From positions 60,263,994 through 60,327,993 of the forward strand of contig NC_044571.1 of the NCBI RefSeq assembly GCF_901933205.1: a stretch of 64,000 bases of DNA, in the 5' to 3' direction. The DNA is from Camarhynchus parvulus. Lineage: Eukaryota; Chordata; Aves; Passeriformes; Thraupidae. Every line of letters begins with the position of its first letter. Position 1 is the first letter of the stretch. The position numbers and the translations under genes are program-made. The notes under the pieces were generated by a model that made no database searches, had not been told where the DNA came from, and saw only the letters and a program-made list of their open reading frames with translations. Below, piece by piece: positions 50,001 through 61,979 of this stretch.

Positions 50001-51641
50001 TCGTTCAGGGTTCTTGGAGGAGCACACTGGCTGCCTAGCGCTCTTCAGGAATTCTGGCTACTTACAGTCTTGGCCTCAGGCGCGTTTCAGAACTAATTCT
50101 CAAGAGAAATGCAGATCTAGCCTGCCTTTCTTCCAGCTACTGTTTCGCCTGTCTGCCTAGCATGAGTGCACATTTGATTCACAATTAGCAGCAGTCTGCA
50201 GAGATTCAGCAGTCTGCCCTGGTGGTCCCTACTGGGCCTCACATTGCAAGGTCTTCCTATATGTTTTTGTAGCATATAATTGCTACAAAGATATAAAATA
50301 ACTTTGCGCAATTTTTGTTTTTCTTTTTTTTTAAAAGCACTTTATAATGTGAAAATGGAAATGAGATCCAATTAACTCAAGAAACCTGGTGGAATCTGTG
50401 TTTCTAAAGATTCTGTCATTCCAAATCCATTCTTTCTCATGGCATTTTCTGTATTACAGTCTTGCCTCAGCTTTCATTTAGGTTATCTCTGTGACCATAG
50501 CTGCAAAGAACATAAAAGCTTCCAGAATCTAAATTACTAGTTTGTAGAATATATTTGCCATCAGATATGTTCAAAGATAAATGTTAAATGTGGAACAATG
50601 TCCTAGCTTTCATAATGAACATAAAAAATCAGAAATAAACATAATTTACTTTTCCTAATGTGTACATTAAATGTATACATCTGTCTGCAGACATATTCAG
50701 ACATACATGAAAAATCTTGAACATTAGAATCATCAGCATTCTGCATCTCTGCCACTTAAGCAATTCAGATCCTCCAGACCTTAAACTGCAAATACTTCAC
50801 CAAGCCATGAAATATTTTAGCTGAAAGTTTATATAGAAAGGGTTAAAATAAGTTCTGAAAGCAGAGACTGTGTCGTTGCCACACAAGTGGGAATTTTCAA
50901 TTTCAGTGTGTCCAAGCCACATGTTTTCTACAGAAAACACTTATTTGTGCACACTGTGCTTGCACACAATGCACTGTTTCTTGTCTAGATTTACAGATTT
51001 AGGGCCAGACTTGCTTTTTGCTGTGTAGCTATCCATCTTACCATCCTTATAAAACAATACTGTCAAATGCTTCTCTGTGTCATAGTACACCTTAGTATCA
51101 AAGAAGGTGGGATAATCAGATTTACAGAGATTTGATTCTCACTGGTTAAATAAGTGCAGTGATAACTACTTTTTTAATACCATTATGATAATGCTACTGT
51201 AAGTTTTTTATATACTCATACTTGTGTGAATTACACAGGAGATACCAAAATGTTTTTTTCAATACTATTCTTGAAAGGAAGAGCTGTTTTGGCTCAGCTA
51301 TATTTAACCCCCCCCAATATTTTTTTTAAATTCAGAGCAAAACCACTTATCACTGATACCTATGTAGAATACATAAGAGGAAATACTACTCAAGACATGA
51401 AATCCAATATTGGATATTATTAAGTAAGGGTCCATTTTCACTCTATTATCTGAAACTCTGTTAGCCTAATCAGAGCAGACAGACAGGACACATAAGGTTA
51501 GGTCTTGCTCACAACATATTCTGTGGTCAGACTCCTACAGATTTTGGAGGTAAAGCCATGAGACTTTCAGAGCTAATGGTTTTGCCTTCCTTCCCCTTAG
51601 CATGCCTAAGCCAGCGTTTTTCTCCTGCCAAAATCACTCAC
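47046..51641 (-). other. ENOX1: ENOX1 fourth-last intron (4.6 kb)
   Basis: This is a phase 0 intron with a consensus GTGAGT donor at 51641-51636 and an acceptor CTCTTTGCAG ending at 47046. It holds a purine-rich stretch (47930-47970) and a GC-richer patch (49330-49760) bearing a 176-codon minus-strand open frame without recognisable features. No named repeat was found. Confidence 0.88.
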
Positions 51642-51749
51642 CTGTTCCTGCAGGACTTTGAGCATTGCTTGTGTATGCGTTTGCTCTTCCTTTGCTTGCT
51701 CCAGTTCAGACTTTTTGTTATTTAATTCTTCCTGTATGCTCAGCAATTG
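51642..51749 (-). CDS. ENOX1: ENOX1 coding exon, coiled-coil segment (fifth from last)
   Basis: Read on the minus strand, this 108-nt exon encodes 36 residues in phase 0, starting QLLSIQEELNN and ending MLKVLQEQ. It follows a strong acceptor (TTTTGTTTGTGCAG) and is followed by a consensus donor (CAG|GTGAGTG). The peptide is Leu/Glu/Lys/Gln-rich with heptad spacing, as expected for the coiled coil in the C-terminal half of ENOX proteins. It matches my memory of human ENOX1 closely, apparently differing only at a Leu/Met position, and is much less like ENOX2 (LKVQEEYKKKEAELEK at the equivalent place). ENOX1 is a cell-surface and secreted protein with hydroquinone/NADH oxidase and disulfide-thiol interchange activity. 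This part probably serves oligomerisation rather than catalysis (inference). The frame stays open into both flanking introns, so the boundaries rest on splice sites and family match. The preceding exon (ending around LQGMQQ in the family) was not found up to 64000. Confidence 0.95.
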
Positions 51750-54039
51750 CTGCACAAACAAAAGAAGTTTCTGGTTAGCCTCGTCCGGATCCAAAGCAGT
51801 TTAAAATCCCCAGTTTGACAAATCCTAATTTCAAACAATGTTTTGCAGTCTGCTCCTACATTTATTATTGTTGCATAATCTGCTGTGTCTAAATGGACCA
51901 GAGGTAAATTGTTTTCATCTGCATCTCCTTCTGCGGCAGTGCACCACGAGTAATGCATCTGTTAATGTGCATTAAGCTATTTGTTACATTAAAGCAGAAA
52001 CTCCTGGTACAGTATGTCACCCACAGAATGACTGTCACATTCGTCTGAACCAAAATCTTATTTGTAGAAGTATATGGGGTGGTTTTAATAAGACTGGGGT
52101 AAACACTATGGTACATAAATAATTTAAAAGCACAGCCCTTTAATATAATTAGTCATTGGCCCACAGCCATTTTCATTCTATGTAAAGCAATATTCTGGAA
52201 AGCTTTCAGACTGACTTGCCAAGAAGACAAAAGCTTTCCCCTTTTTTAAATTTTTTTTTGTCTTGTGCTGCGATATTTTATTAGATCAGGAAGACTGATG
52301 CCCTACAATCAATATTTTAGCCAGGGAGACTGCTGATCTACTGTCAAAACAAAAAGCTATGACCAAAATTCTATTTTTATGAAGAGAATTCTGAGATGAA
52401 GGTGCATATTTGAAAGCCCACGTCCGCTGGTGTTGGCTAGCTTTAGATTCTGTATAGATTTATTGTGACTGTCAGGAGCAGGTCAGTAGATTTAATTCTG
52501 AAATACTTATATGTTTTTGCATATAAGATTTTGATTTTTGAAGAATGTTAGACAATGATGAAGAGCAAGAGCAGACAAACAGGTTAAGAAAAGAGTTTAT
52601 GTGTTTCCTCTCAGTGAATAAGAAAGGAAACTGTGATTTTCTGGGGCAACATATTGCTTTTAAAGGAGTAATTGAACTACTAATTGCTTTACTAACATGC
52701 ATTACTGATTTAACCATGTACCTACATCTAAAGCTTAGTTTATGGTTGTGCTTAGGGCTGGTGGCTGACTCAAACTGATGATGCAGGTGTTCAGCCTCTT
52801 GGTAAGTTACAGACAGCAAACCTAGAAAAAAAAGTCTTGGCCTTGTTCCACTGCACTGGAAGTCCCAGGCATCAAAGGACATGGTGTCAGCATTGTTTTC
52901 AGAGTGACTTGGAAACAGATTTCAGGGACTGGTGGAGTTATTGGTAGTGTGTTTCTGTTGTAAGTGAACATCAGTATGATGGATTAATTCAGCCACTGAA
53001 GTAAAAATACACGTGGGTATATGTCTGATTATATCTCACACACTCTACAGTCCAGCAGAGTTGGTTAGCTTTTTGATGGATCATGCCGCCTGGACTGCTC
53101 CCTGGGAGCCCTCAAGAGACATTCTGGTATGTGTTTTCACTCTACCACAGCACAAGATCATTTTGAATCTCAAGATTTTTCTATGAAATAAATAGGTCTC
53201 TTCCACTGAGGCTCATACCCAACCAGCTCTTCTGTGGGAAACTCTGCTTTGGCATTTCTCCAACAGGGATGTGTTCACCTTGCCTGTTGGATACTACCTC
53301 CCACATTTCCAGAAGATAAACTGGATTTGTGTGCACTGCCATGGGTCACACACTGATTCCCATGCAGGTTCCCATGCAGAAGGGACCATCTCATCACCCC
53401 ATGTACACTTAGGTTATAACATACCTTTAAGGTTCACCTAGGATAGCTCTAGCTGATGCCTGCAATTTAGAGAGAATGGACTCTAGTCCTCAGAAGAGAA
53501 GCAGAGAACACAAGACACCAGAAAGATGCCATAAGCCCTCTCAATGGTCACTAGCTGAAGCATTGTGATAAGCAGATTGTCACCTACCTAATAGCAGCTG
53601 GTGAGATTTCCTCTCCTTTGCAGCTGCAACCTGTTTGACCTCACACACCTGAACATACCATGAGAAAGGAGTCTTTGGCCCCATTTCAGAATCTTCTCTG
53701 AGCAGTTATGTCTCACCAGTGTGGCCAGACTCCATCTTGGTTGAGAGAATTTTACTCCAGCTTCTGGTAAAAGCCCTACAGGCCATCCTTTTGAACAACA
53801 CAAAATCACATCTGGAAGATCACAAGTGAGTTTTCATTTCGTCCTGATCCTGAATAATCTTTCACTAGTGAGCAACTGTTACAAAGAGGAAACCAAGACT
53901 GACTCTTGGGTTGAACTTGTCTACACAACTGAACTTAAACCTTCTTCTCTATCCCACCCACCCTCTCCCCGTGGTTCTTCCATGGCCATGTTTCACTTAT
54001 TGTGGATCAGCTCACAAACTTCCACTGTTTTGTTTTCAC

Positions 54040-54065
54040 ATCTCCCACTGTGATCTCCCACTGTG
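54040..54065. repeat. 13-bp perfect tandem duplication
   Basis: ATCTCCCACTGTG occurs twice in a row in ENOX1 intronic DNA. A diverged third TTCCACTGT lies 20 bp upstream. Confidence 0.85.
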
Positions 54066-57000
54066 AATTAGTCTAATTATATATCTCTTCTTTTGACCCT
54101 GACTTTTCCTGTTTTGTGTTTAAGGCAATTTTTCCAAAACTGTCTGAGCATGGGAGGAATTGGTGTGGAAGACACTGAGAGCATGAGAGAAAGAGAGAGG
54201 GAGATGTGATGTTCTGCATCTTTGTACTTGGCTCTGGACCAGCGAGGAATAGAAATCCCAGGAAAATATTCAACATTCTCAGTTTCCCTGGGGTAAAAGA
54301 GTGTGCATTCTATTTGGAATATGAACTACAAAGCGCCTGATATGAGATAAAACCTTCTAGCAGTCTTAGTGGTCAAACTGTCAACTATTGAAGATTTACT
54401 GTGTGTGTATAGGCTCCAAAGACAGTAAATGTGTCCTATTTTCACAGGCATGCAAAGCAGAGTAACTAAGATATCCTATTCCCATTCATACATAAGGTTT
54501 TTCATTCACAGGACTGGAAACTTCCCATTCAACCTCCAGAGATGTCAAAATTATTTAAAAGTTGGAGCCATCCCTTGGGGGTTTAACTTTCTTTTTCTCT
54601 CCTTCATATTTATCTCTAAAAGCTGCAAAATCTGCTAATTTTGCATGGGTCAGGTTTGCATATTTCTTTTTCTTGCGTGGTTGATGCTGCAACCAAGAAG
54701 TTGTAACAAGGAGTTATACCTGTCAAACAGAATATTTTTCTCCTTTAGTCTCATTTTGGAAATAAAGAAATAAATGTGATTGAAAAAAATATCAGCTTAA
54801 GACAGATGAATAGCCTGAAAAATTTCACCACAAACACGTGATGTTTGGCAAAGTTAGAAGCAAATCGGAAAAGGATCTTACACTGTCAGAAATGAGACAA
54901 GTTTCATAACAGGGACTGCTGTCACACCTGCTTATAAACAGACAGGTTTTCCATAAAGATTATAAAGAATGATGCCAAGATGTAGGTATTAATTATTCAG
55001 AATTACTTTGTTTTTCATACATAAATCTACCTATTAAAAATTGATCCTATAGATATTTCTTTCGCCCTTCAAATTTCTTGCAACTATATACCACAATCAA
55101 TCAAAATAAAAAAATATCCTTGGTTTCAATAATTATGCTGTCTGATACTGTTCCACCAACTTTGCCATCTCACACAGCCTTCCTGCCAGAGTTTCCCTGT
55201 GTAGGAAACCGACCTACTACACTGATGGTCACCACAGCTATACAAGTGTCTGTTCTTTCAATCTTGTCTCACATCTCTGGCCATTCCCTTTAAGCCCTGA
55301 TGCTCCCAGCTTTGTGACACAGCATTCAGATAGAAGTTAACCAGTTTTATCAGGCAAAGAATTGATTTCATGGCTATACAGCCAGGAAATACCTGGCTCA
55401 TATTTCTGTTTTATTCCATGTCCCCAGTGTGCAATTCTTTGGGTCTGTGTGTTATGGAAGTGTCTTTTCCCTGAACCAAAAAGCAAGTGTCAGGAAGCGG
55501 AAAAGCACATCACAGAGCTCATCACAGCTCTGATGATCCTGAAGACAGACACCTGCAGAGCTCCACCAGTAGCAGCCTGGAAGCTCAGCTGGTCTATATG
55601 CAACCAAAAGCATTTGTCACCATGGCTGCCAGCTTGACCCTAGGAGATGGAGCTGTGTAGTAGGGACCAGATCAGACTGGCAGACATCACTAATATCCTC
55701 TTAGTGGTATTTCCAGAGAGGAGATGGGAAAGCCAGAAAGAATTAACATCCTCGTTGCCTGTCCAGAGATCAATCAATGCATTTTAGACCGCCTCAAAAA
55801 ATGCAAGACATTGCTGCCAGCGGCAATTCTGGAACTGGTCTGCATAGAAATGGTAGATATCACTGTTCTTTCTTTAGTGAGGACCAAATCCTTTGTGTAC
55901 ATAATAAGTAGGTAGCTAATTTCAATATGTGGGGTGAAAGAGGGTGTGTGTTTTATTTTGATTTTTTTCCCCCCACATTCTCACTCCAATGCTGAATCTC
56001 TGCCAGAGACAGTTCAGTACCACCCATATTGCATAGATCTCAAAAGCACAGACAGAAAATTACCATCTTAAACCAATCTTCACAGCTTCTGAAACATTAA
56101 ATATAGATGGCATTATTGAAGCCAGCTGAATTACTCAGGCTGTGTACAATGCAGTGCCAGTGTGGCCAAGAATGCTAACAACTGAGCAGCACACACTGCC
56201 TCAGAATATATGGGGAGTCCTAAAGGGAAACTAATAGCTTGCTGCTGTGTAGCACTGTGCAGCCATGAAATACTCCCTCTCTTTCCTCTCCTCCTCCTTG
56301 CCCACAGTTCTTCATTGCTCCCCAAAAGGCAGCGTGGATTTGAATATAAAATATGGACATACCTAGAAGTGTGGTCGCATCCCAAGCCCAGTTGGACAGA
56401 CAAGGATTCCATAAGGAAAGCATGATTTCCAGCATGAAACCAACAAGTTTTCATGTAAAGAAAAAGGAGGCAGATCAGAAGCGACCGCAGGGCCTGAGGC
56501 TGTACTTAGGATGCTGTAAGGCTGACAGAATAATGGAAAAGTGAAAGCAGCATTTGACACAAGTTTAGCAGTTATACTGCTGAATGGTCCTGCCCCTGCT
56601 GTTTTGTTTATGATCTTCTCTACAGCTGCTTGAAATGAAGTATGAAAAGGTTACAAAGATCTTAAAGAAAGGGCAGTAAGGAGGAGCAGACAAAAGAACA
56701 TCTCTGGGGTGGGAGCACTGATGTTGATCACAGGTTGTGCAGGCAGTTTCAGCAAATCCAGTCTGTTCAGCCACAGGAAGGAGGCAAACTCTCCCATTTA
56801 TGGAGTAGATACAGGATGTCCAGAGATGACCTCTGTTAAAGGTCTCTGAAATCAGTGTATCAGTCAAACAGGGATGCTCTTACTTACACAGCTTAACTGA
56901 GCCAACTCAGTTGAATGGTCGTTTTCAACACTCAGTGAACTCAGGCAAACTGGATTCTCCTGCTCATATATTGCGTAGGAGAAACATATCCATATTACTC

Positions 57001-58469
57001 TCCACTTATTATCTATAGCAAATAAATGCCTATACAAGAACAATAGATTCATTAAGTGCCTAAAAAGAAGGGAGAACTTATGTGTCTCAAACAGGCAGGC
57101 TGTGTCCCAATTAATGCTACTTTTTTTCAGCCCAAAAGACACCAAGGCATAGATGTAAAACAGGAACCCTGGGAAGCAGAACTCACTTGTGCGAAACACT
57201 TGCCCCAAAACTACATGAGAATCAGAGACCTGAAAAGTATGAAACCACAGGCATTCAAATGACTGCAGAGTTCACCTAAAAATTAAAGCACTCACTTATG
57301 ATAGCAATTTATGATGTTTTATTATATTTTTCCTTTTTTTCCCAAGTAAAACCTTGTTCCATCTTTTCTAAGTTCATCTTATATAAAGAAAAAGAAGTTA
57401 AGAGTTTGCCAAATGGAAAATGAGAAAAATCGCAAGGAAATTAATGTTTTGATATTCTTAGAAGATGTTAACAAATACAGAGGGGAAGGGTGGTAAATGT
57501 TTCCTTTCAGAATCTTCCTTAGGTAGGAGGAAAAGAAAAAAATGAATTAAAATGAAATCAACCATTTGCAAAATAAAAATACAAATCCCTCTCCCAGTAC
57601 TCCCATGGCCTGTCTGGAAGAGTGTCTTTCTCTTTTTGCAAGACAAGATTTCATATCACAAATGGCCAGCACATGGCAGGCTTGAATAATGAGAAAGTGA
57701 CTTCCCAGCTGAGCAAATATGCATTAGTAACAAGACGCTGATGAGGCCTGACAAATCACCAAGGAAACAGGAGAATGTGAAAGACAAGTCAAAGAAGCTT
57801 TAGAAATGAGCCCTCAAGGAAGTTAGCCATGTTGCAGCAAGGCATTATTAAAATAAAGAGTATGGCTGTGGGTTTGGGCTTTTTAAGGGATTAAAAAGAA
57901 CCACAGTGTAATAGTGCAACATTTCCCATCCCTGCCTGCTCTCAGGGACTGGCTGTGTCCCTGGCTGTATGGATGGCATTATTTGGATGGAAAATAGGAT
58001 TTCCAATGATGAAAGAGGGCTGGGAAAGAGCTGCATGTGGATGAACAGCCCAGCTCCTGCTTGATGGGCATTCACCTGCACAGTGAGTTTCCCTGGCTCT
58101 CTAGCCAGAGGCAAAGACCATGCTGAACATGTTTGCTCTGCAGGTTAACCACCTCAGAGGGGGCTGAGGAGCTGGACACACACCTGATGGGGAAATGTGG
58201 CATGTGGTGGCACTAAAGAACAAATCTGTCCAGCTGCTTCCTTAGGGAGGTGATGCCATGTTTCCCTTCTCCTGCTATTAGACAGACTCCAGAGGTCCTG
58301 CTGCAGCTCTACAGTGCTCACAGTAGTTGCAGGCAGGCATGTATTCTAAGAAATAAAGCAAAATAGAAGACAGATGGACACAGACACACTGAAACTACCT
58401 AGAGGGAGGTTATGGAGGTGGTGGTTTTCTTGAGTAAAAGTTGAGGACAAATAGACAGCAGGTCTATTT

Positions 58470-58517
58470 GGTTTTTTTTTATTACACAGCAGGAATTTTT
58501 TTTTTTTATAACACAGT
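58470..58517. repeat. Imperfect tandem duplication with T-runs
   Basis: Two copies of a T-run followed by ATTACACAGCAGGAA and then ATAACACAGTAGGAA stand head to tail immediately left of the CR1 fragment at 58518. It looks like local slippage or duplication at the element's edge. Confidence 0.75.
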
Positions 58518-58700
58518 AGGAAAATATTCCACAGTGAGGGTAGCCAACCTCTTGAGCAACGGCTCAGAGAAGCTGTGGAGTCTCCATCCTTGGGGGTACT
58601 GAGATCATAGCTGGACAAGGTCCTGAACAAAACTGAGATGACTCCAGAGATGCCCCTGTTTTGAGGAGAGGTGTACCTGACCTTCAGATGTACCTTCTGA
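58518..58700 (+). mobile_element. CR1 LINE 3' fragment, diverged
   Basis: Recognisable CR1 3' blocks appear on the plus strand in order: ACAGTGAGGGTAGCCAA, AGAGAAGCTGTGGAGTCTCC, CATCCTTGGGGGTACT, CTGGACAAGGTCCTGAACAA and a CCAGAGATGCCCCTG remnant. Divergence is substantial and the 3' tail is not sharp. The 5' side merges into a T-rich duplicated stretch (58470-58517). Confidence 0.8.
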
Positions 58701-58759
58701 CTTCAGTTTTTATGGGATTCTAGAGAAGAGCTGATAGATATCAGAGAAGTAGCTCTCAA

Positions 58760-58779
58760 TTTTTTTTTTTTTTTTTTTT
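58760..58779. repeat. T20 homopolymer
   Basis: Twenty consecutive T lie in an ENOX1 intron. On the gene strand this is A20. No SINE-like sequence is recognisable beside it. Confidence 0.95.
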
Positions 58780-61731
58780 GTGAGGCTTAGCAATTCAGCC
58801 ACATCAGCTACAAGAGGTAGTGTTAAGGGCTGGGCAGCAGAGGAAAGGAGAACATGAGTGATGTGATGAACAGTTTAAGAGACAGTCTACAGCTTTCCTC
58901 TGCCAAGTAATTTTCGAGTAGACCTGTTACTCATCAAGAAAGACAAGTTGTCCTCAGTCAGCTATGGACTTTTGCAGCAAATGAAGAAAAGACCAAGTCC
59001 TTAGGGACGTTACAGCATGAATCCTTCATCTCAGAATTTAAATATACTAACAAGAACTTAGCTCTATGGCATCAGGGATCCCTCTCTGGGATATGGGTTT
59101 CACAGCAAATTAAGCAAGGTCCTTTATTTTCATGATGGCCTGTGAAGGGGAGAAGCCTGACAAAAGCCCACTGTACCTCATCAATAAAGCTCCCTCCTTT
59201 CTTTGCTAAATGAGGTGATTGGGATAGCACATAGCCCTGACTTTACTGACAGTAGGTGAGTAGATCCTGATCCTGATCAAAGAAAGAGGGCTGATCTCAA
59301 ACGAGTATCATGTTCCCCCTGCCCTCATATCTGTCCTACAAGGCAACAAGTTGGCACCTTGCAAGATGCACAGTCAAAGAAAGATGTGATCATCTAGACA
59401 TAACAACAGCATCTTCTCCAGCCTTTCACCTGCACTGGCCATTGTGGGTAACTCCTCACCAGCTAATGGCACTTGAGCAGTGTGATCCCATCTTTTCTTC
59501 CATGGGACTGAAAATGAGCATGATACAGCATGCCTTTTCTCAACAAAGCAAAACAGATCTTCTAAATTTTGATTTCCCATTCAAGAAAAAAATATTTTAC
59601 TTATTTTGATGGGGAATAAAAATTTAATTAGAAGAACAATATTATGGAAGAGAATCAATTTACCCAGTGTAATTTCCACTGAAACACAATTCCTTGTAAT
59701 GGAAACAGAGTTCTTAGCACTGATAGCATCAAACACAATTGGAAATTCTAATCAGCAAGCCAATGCTAGTATTTAGGATCTTTTTAAAAATTCATGTAAG
59801 ATCACTGGACTGTAAAACTTAAAAGATTTGTCCTTTACCACCACCAGACTACACAAGCATGTTAATGAACACACTAGTTGATTTATTTAATATTGTAAAT
59901 AAAATGTGTGCACCCAATTATTTCTCTATGAAGGGTTTATTCTTGCTGCCAATCTCAGTCTAGCTTTACCAGCACCAGCAGGAAAAAAGATGCTACTCTC
60001 TTCCATCTTACAACCAGAACAGCTGTTGGGAATATGGTGCCTAAAGTATCTGTGGGACCTTATTTACACTCCCCTAATATTATTGAAGTGGTGGTTGCAG
60101 AAGTGGGAAATCAAACACTACTTTCAATAAAGAAAGGCTGTTAAACAGAGAAGAGAAGTCATTTGGCTTGTCTGAGATCTGGTAAATAAATAGCACTTAA
60201 TTGCCAGCTGCTCCTTTTATTTTTTTTTAATATAATCAAAAGAGTAAGTGTTTTCTGGAAGTTTAAACACGGATTGGACTGTAAAGAGCTCTGAAAAGCC
60301 CAGATGAGATAAGACAACACTTATGGGAACATTTGTCTCTCTCCTGGGAGATCATATATTTCTTAACCGGTTTTCAAATATCAGCCACTGGGTGAGTAGG
60401 AACAGGCATAGATGCGAACATCTGGATGTTGGGTCCAGCCCCTCAAATTTAACTTGTACCCCTTCCCTCTAAGGTTATCAGTACTGTCATTACTACTCCA
60501 GTGTCATTTTTACAGGAAAAAAAAAGAAAAAGATCTAACTGGAATTCATACTGCAATTAAAAACATTTCCAACATAATTATTCTGGTCTGTTTATTTACC
60601 AGGTAAAGTGCAAATAAAAGGGATTTTTTTAATCTCTTTTATTTATTCTTCTTTAATGCTGCTTTGGAGAAGAACGAGTTTATACTTGTGCATTAGTACA
60701 TTGGTTGGGTTGTATGCTGAATATGTGTTTGGTGAGCAAGAGGTAGATGAAATAAAAAAAGGCTACAAATCTCCTCTGCACTTAGGCTATATTAATAAAT
60801 ATAGCCATAACATGCTCCATCTATTCAACAATGATCTTAATTTCAGCACTAAACTGCTACTAGAACCTGTATATTTAAAGGTATATCATTGTTATAATGG
60901 CCATGGCACTTACACAGCACCAGATTCAGCAATTTTCAGCCACCAGCATCTGCGTCTGTGGCTTCTGACATTTCAGAACGTTTGTATGTGAGAGAAAGGA
61001 GTGGCTGTGACAGTTAACAACACATGTGAAGGATCTGAGACCTGCAGACCTCAATGCCAGCTGAGCCTTATTGGGACTTAATAGGTGGTAGATTGGTTAA
61101 AAGATTGATGAGGAAAAAAAGCCTCATGATGCCCTGCCCTCCTGTCTGTTACAATCTCCTGCACAGAAATGTCCTTTTTGTCCCTGCTCCCACTGAAGGA
61201 GTGTGGACCATGGGACTATTCAGTTCTACTACTTGTATGAGAAAAATCTATGAAAAAAGGTGAAGGAAAGACCTGAGAAATGACATCTTTTCTTGTAGAA
61301 AAAACTGCTAGCTCCATCTGAAAATGGATTGGCTCTGCTCTAATGGCTGGGGATGGTAGAAATCCAATTAATTTCAAAGGCAGCATAGTGAAGCCAACAC
61401 TAGTTACCTTTGGATTTTTTACTCAGAAGAATTACTATATTTTACAGGTACATGGTCTTGCTGAAAAAGCTGATAGATGCCTCTTGTGACACCTCAATTA
61501 GATAAGAGTGTTGTAATCTGTCTCCCAGTGATGGTACTGTGGAAAATGTGTGCTCCCCACAGTCTGCACCACCAAGGATGTACCCTGACCACCCTCCTTT
61601 GAGGGAGCAAGGAGTGTAAAGAGGGAGCTGCAATGCACTCCAACAGCAATTCCTACCCTCCCAAGCACAAAAGTGAGGCATATCACAGACAAAACAGTCC
61701 TACCCTGCATGAACACTGAAAGCCTGAAATG

Positions 61732-61979
61732 AGGCGTAGGGCTGGATATTAGGAAAAATTTCTCCACCAAAAGGGTTGTCAAATTTTGGAACTTGATGAG
61801 GCAAAAAAGCTGTCCAGGGAAGTGGTGGAGTCACCATCCCTGGAGGTGTTTAAAAGATATGTAGATGCCGTGCTTAGGGACATGGCTTAGTGGTGGATTG
61901 GGCGGTATTGGGTTAATTGTTGGATTTGTTGATTTTAAAAGTCCTTTATCACCAAAATAATTCTGTGATTTTATGATTG
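61732..61979 (+). mobile_element. CR1 LINE 3' fragment
   Basis: This stretch matches the CR1 3' end on the plus strand: GGATATTAGGAAAAATTTCT, AAAGGGTTGTCAA, GGGAAGTGGTGGAGTCACCA, CCTGGAGGTGTTTAAAAGA and GGGACATGGCTTAGTGGTGG occur in consensus order. It ends in the characteristic short repeat TTCTGTGATTTTATGATTG. It is 5'-truncated, as most CR1 copies are, and clearly of a different subfamily from the copy at 39713. Confidence 0.92.

Noticed and set aside
51606..51641. Extension of the coiled-coil exon past its donor
   Set aside because: The open frame runs on, but CAG|GTGAGTG is a consensus donor and the next exon continues the family sequence in phase.
60608..60991. 127-codon plus-strand open frame as a small membrane protein
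   Set aside because: The hydrophobic start is followed by low-information sequence. No family resemblance, promoter or poly(A) context was seen.
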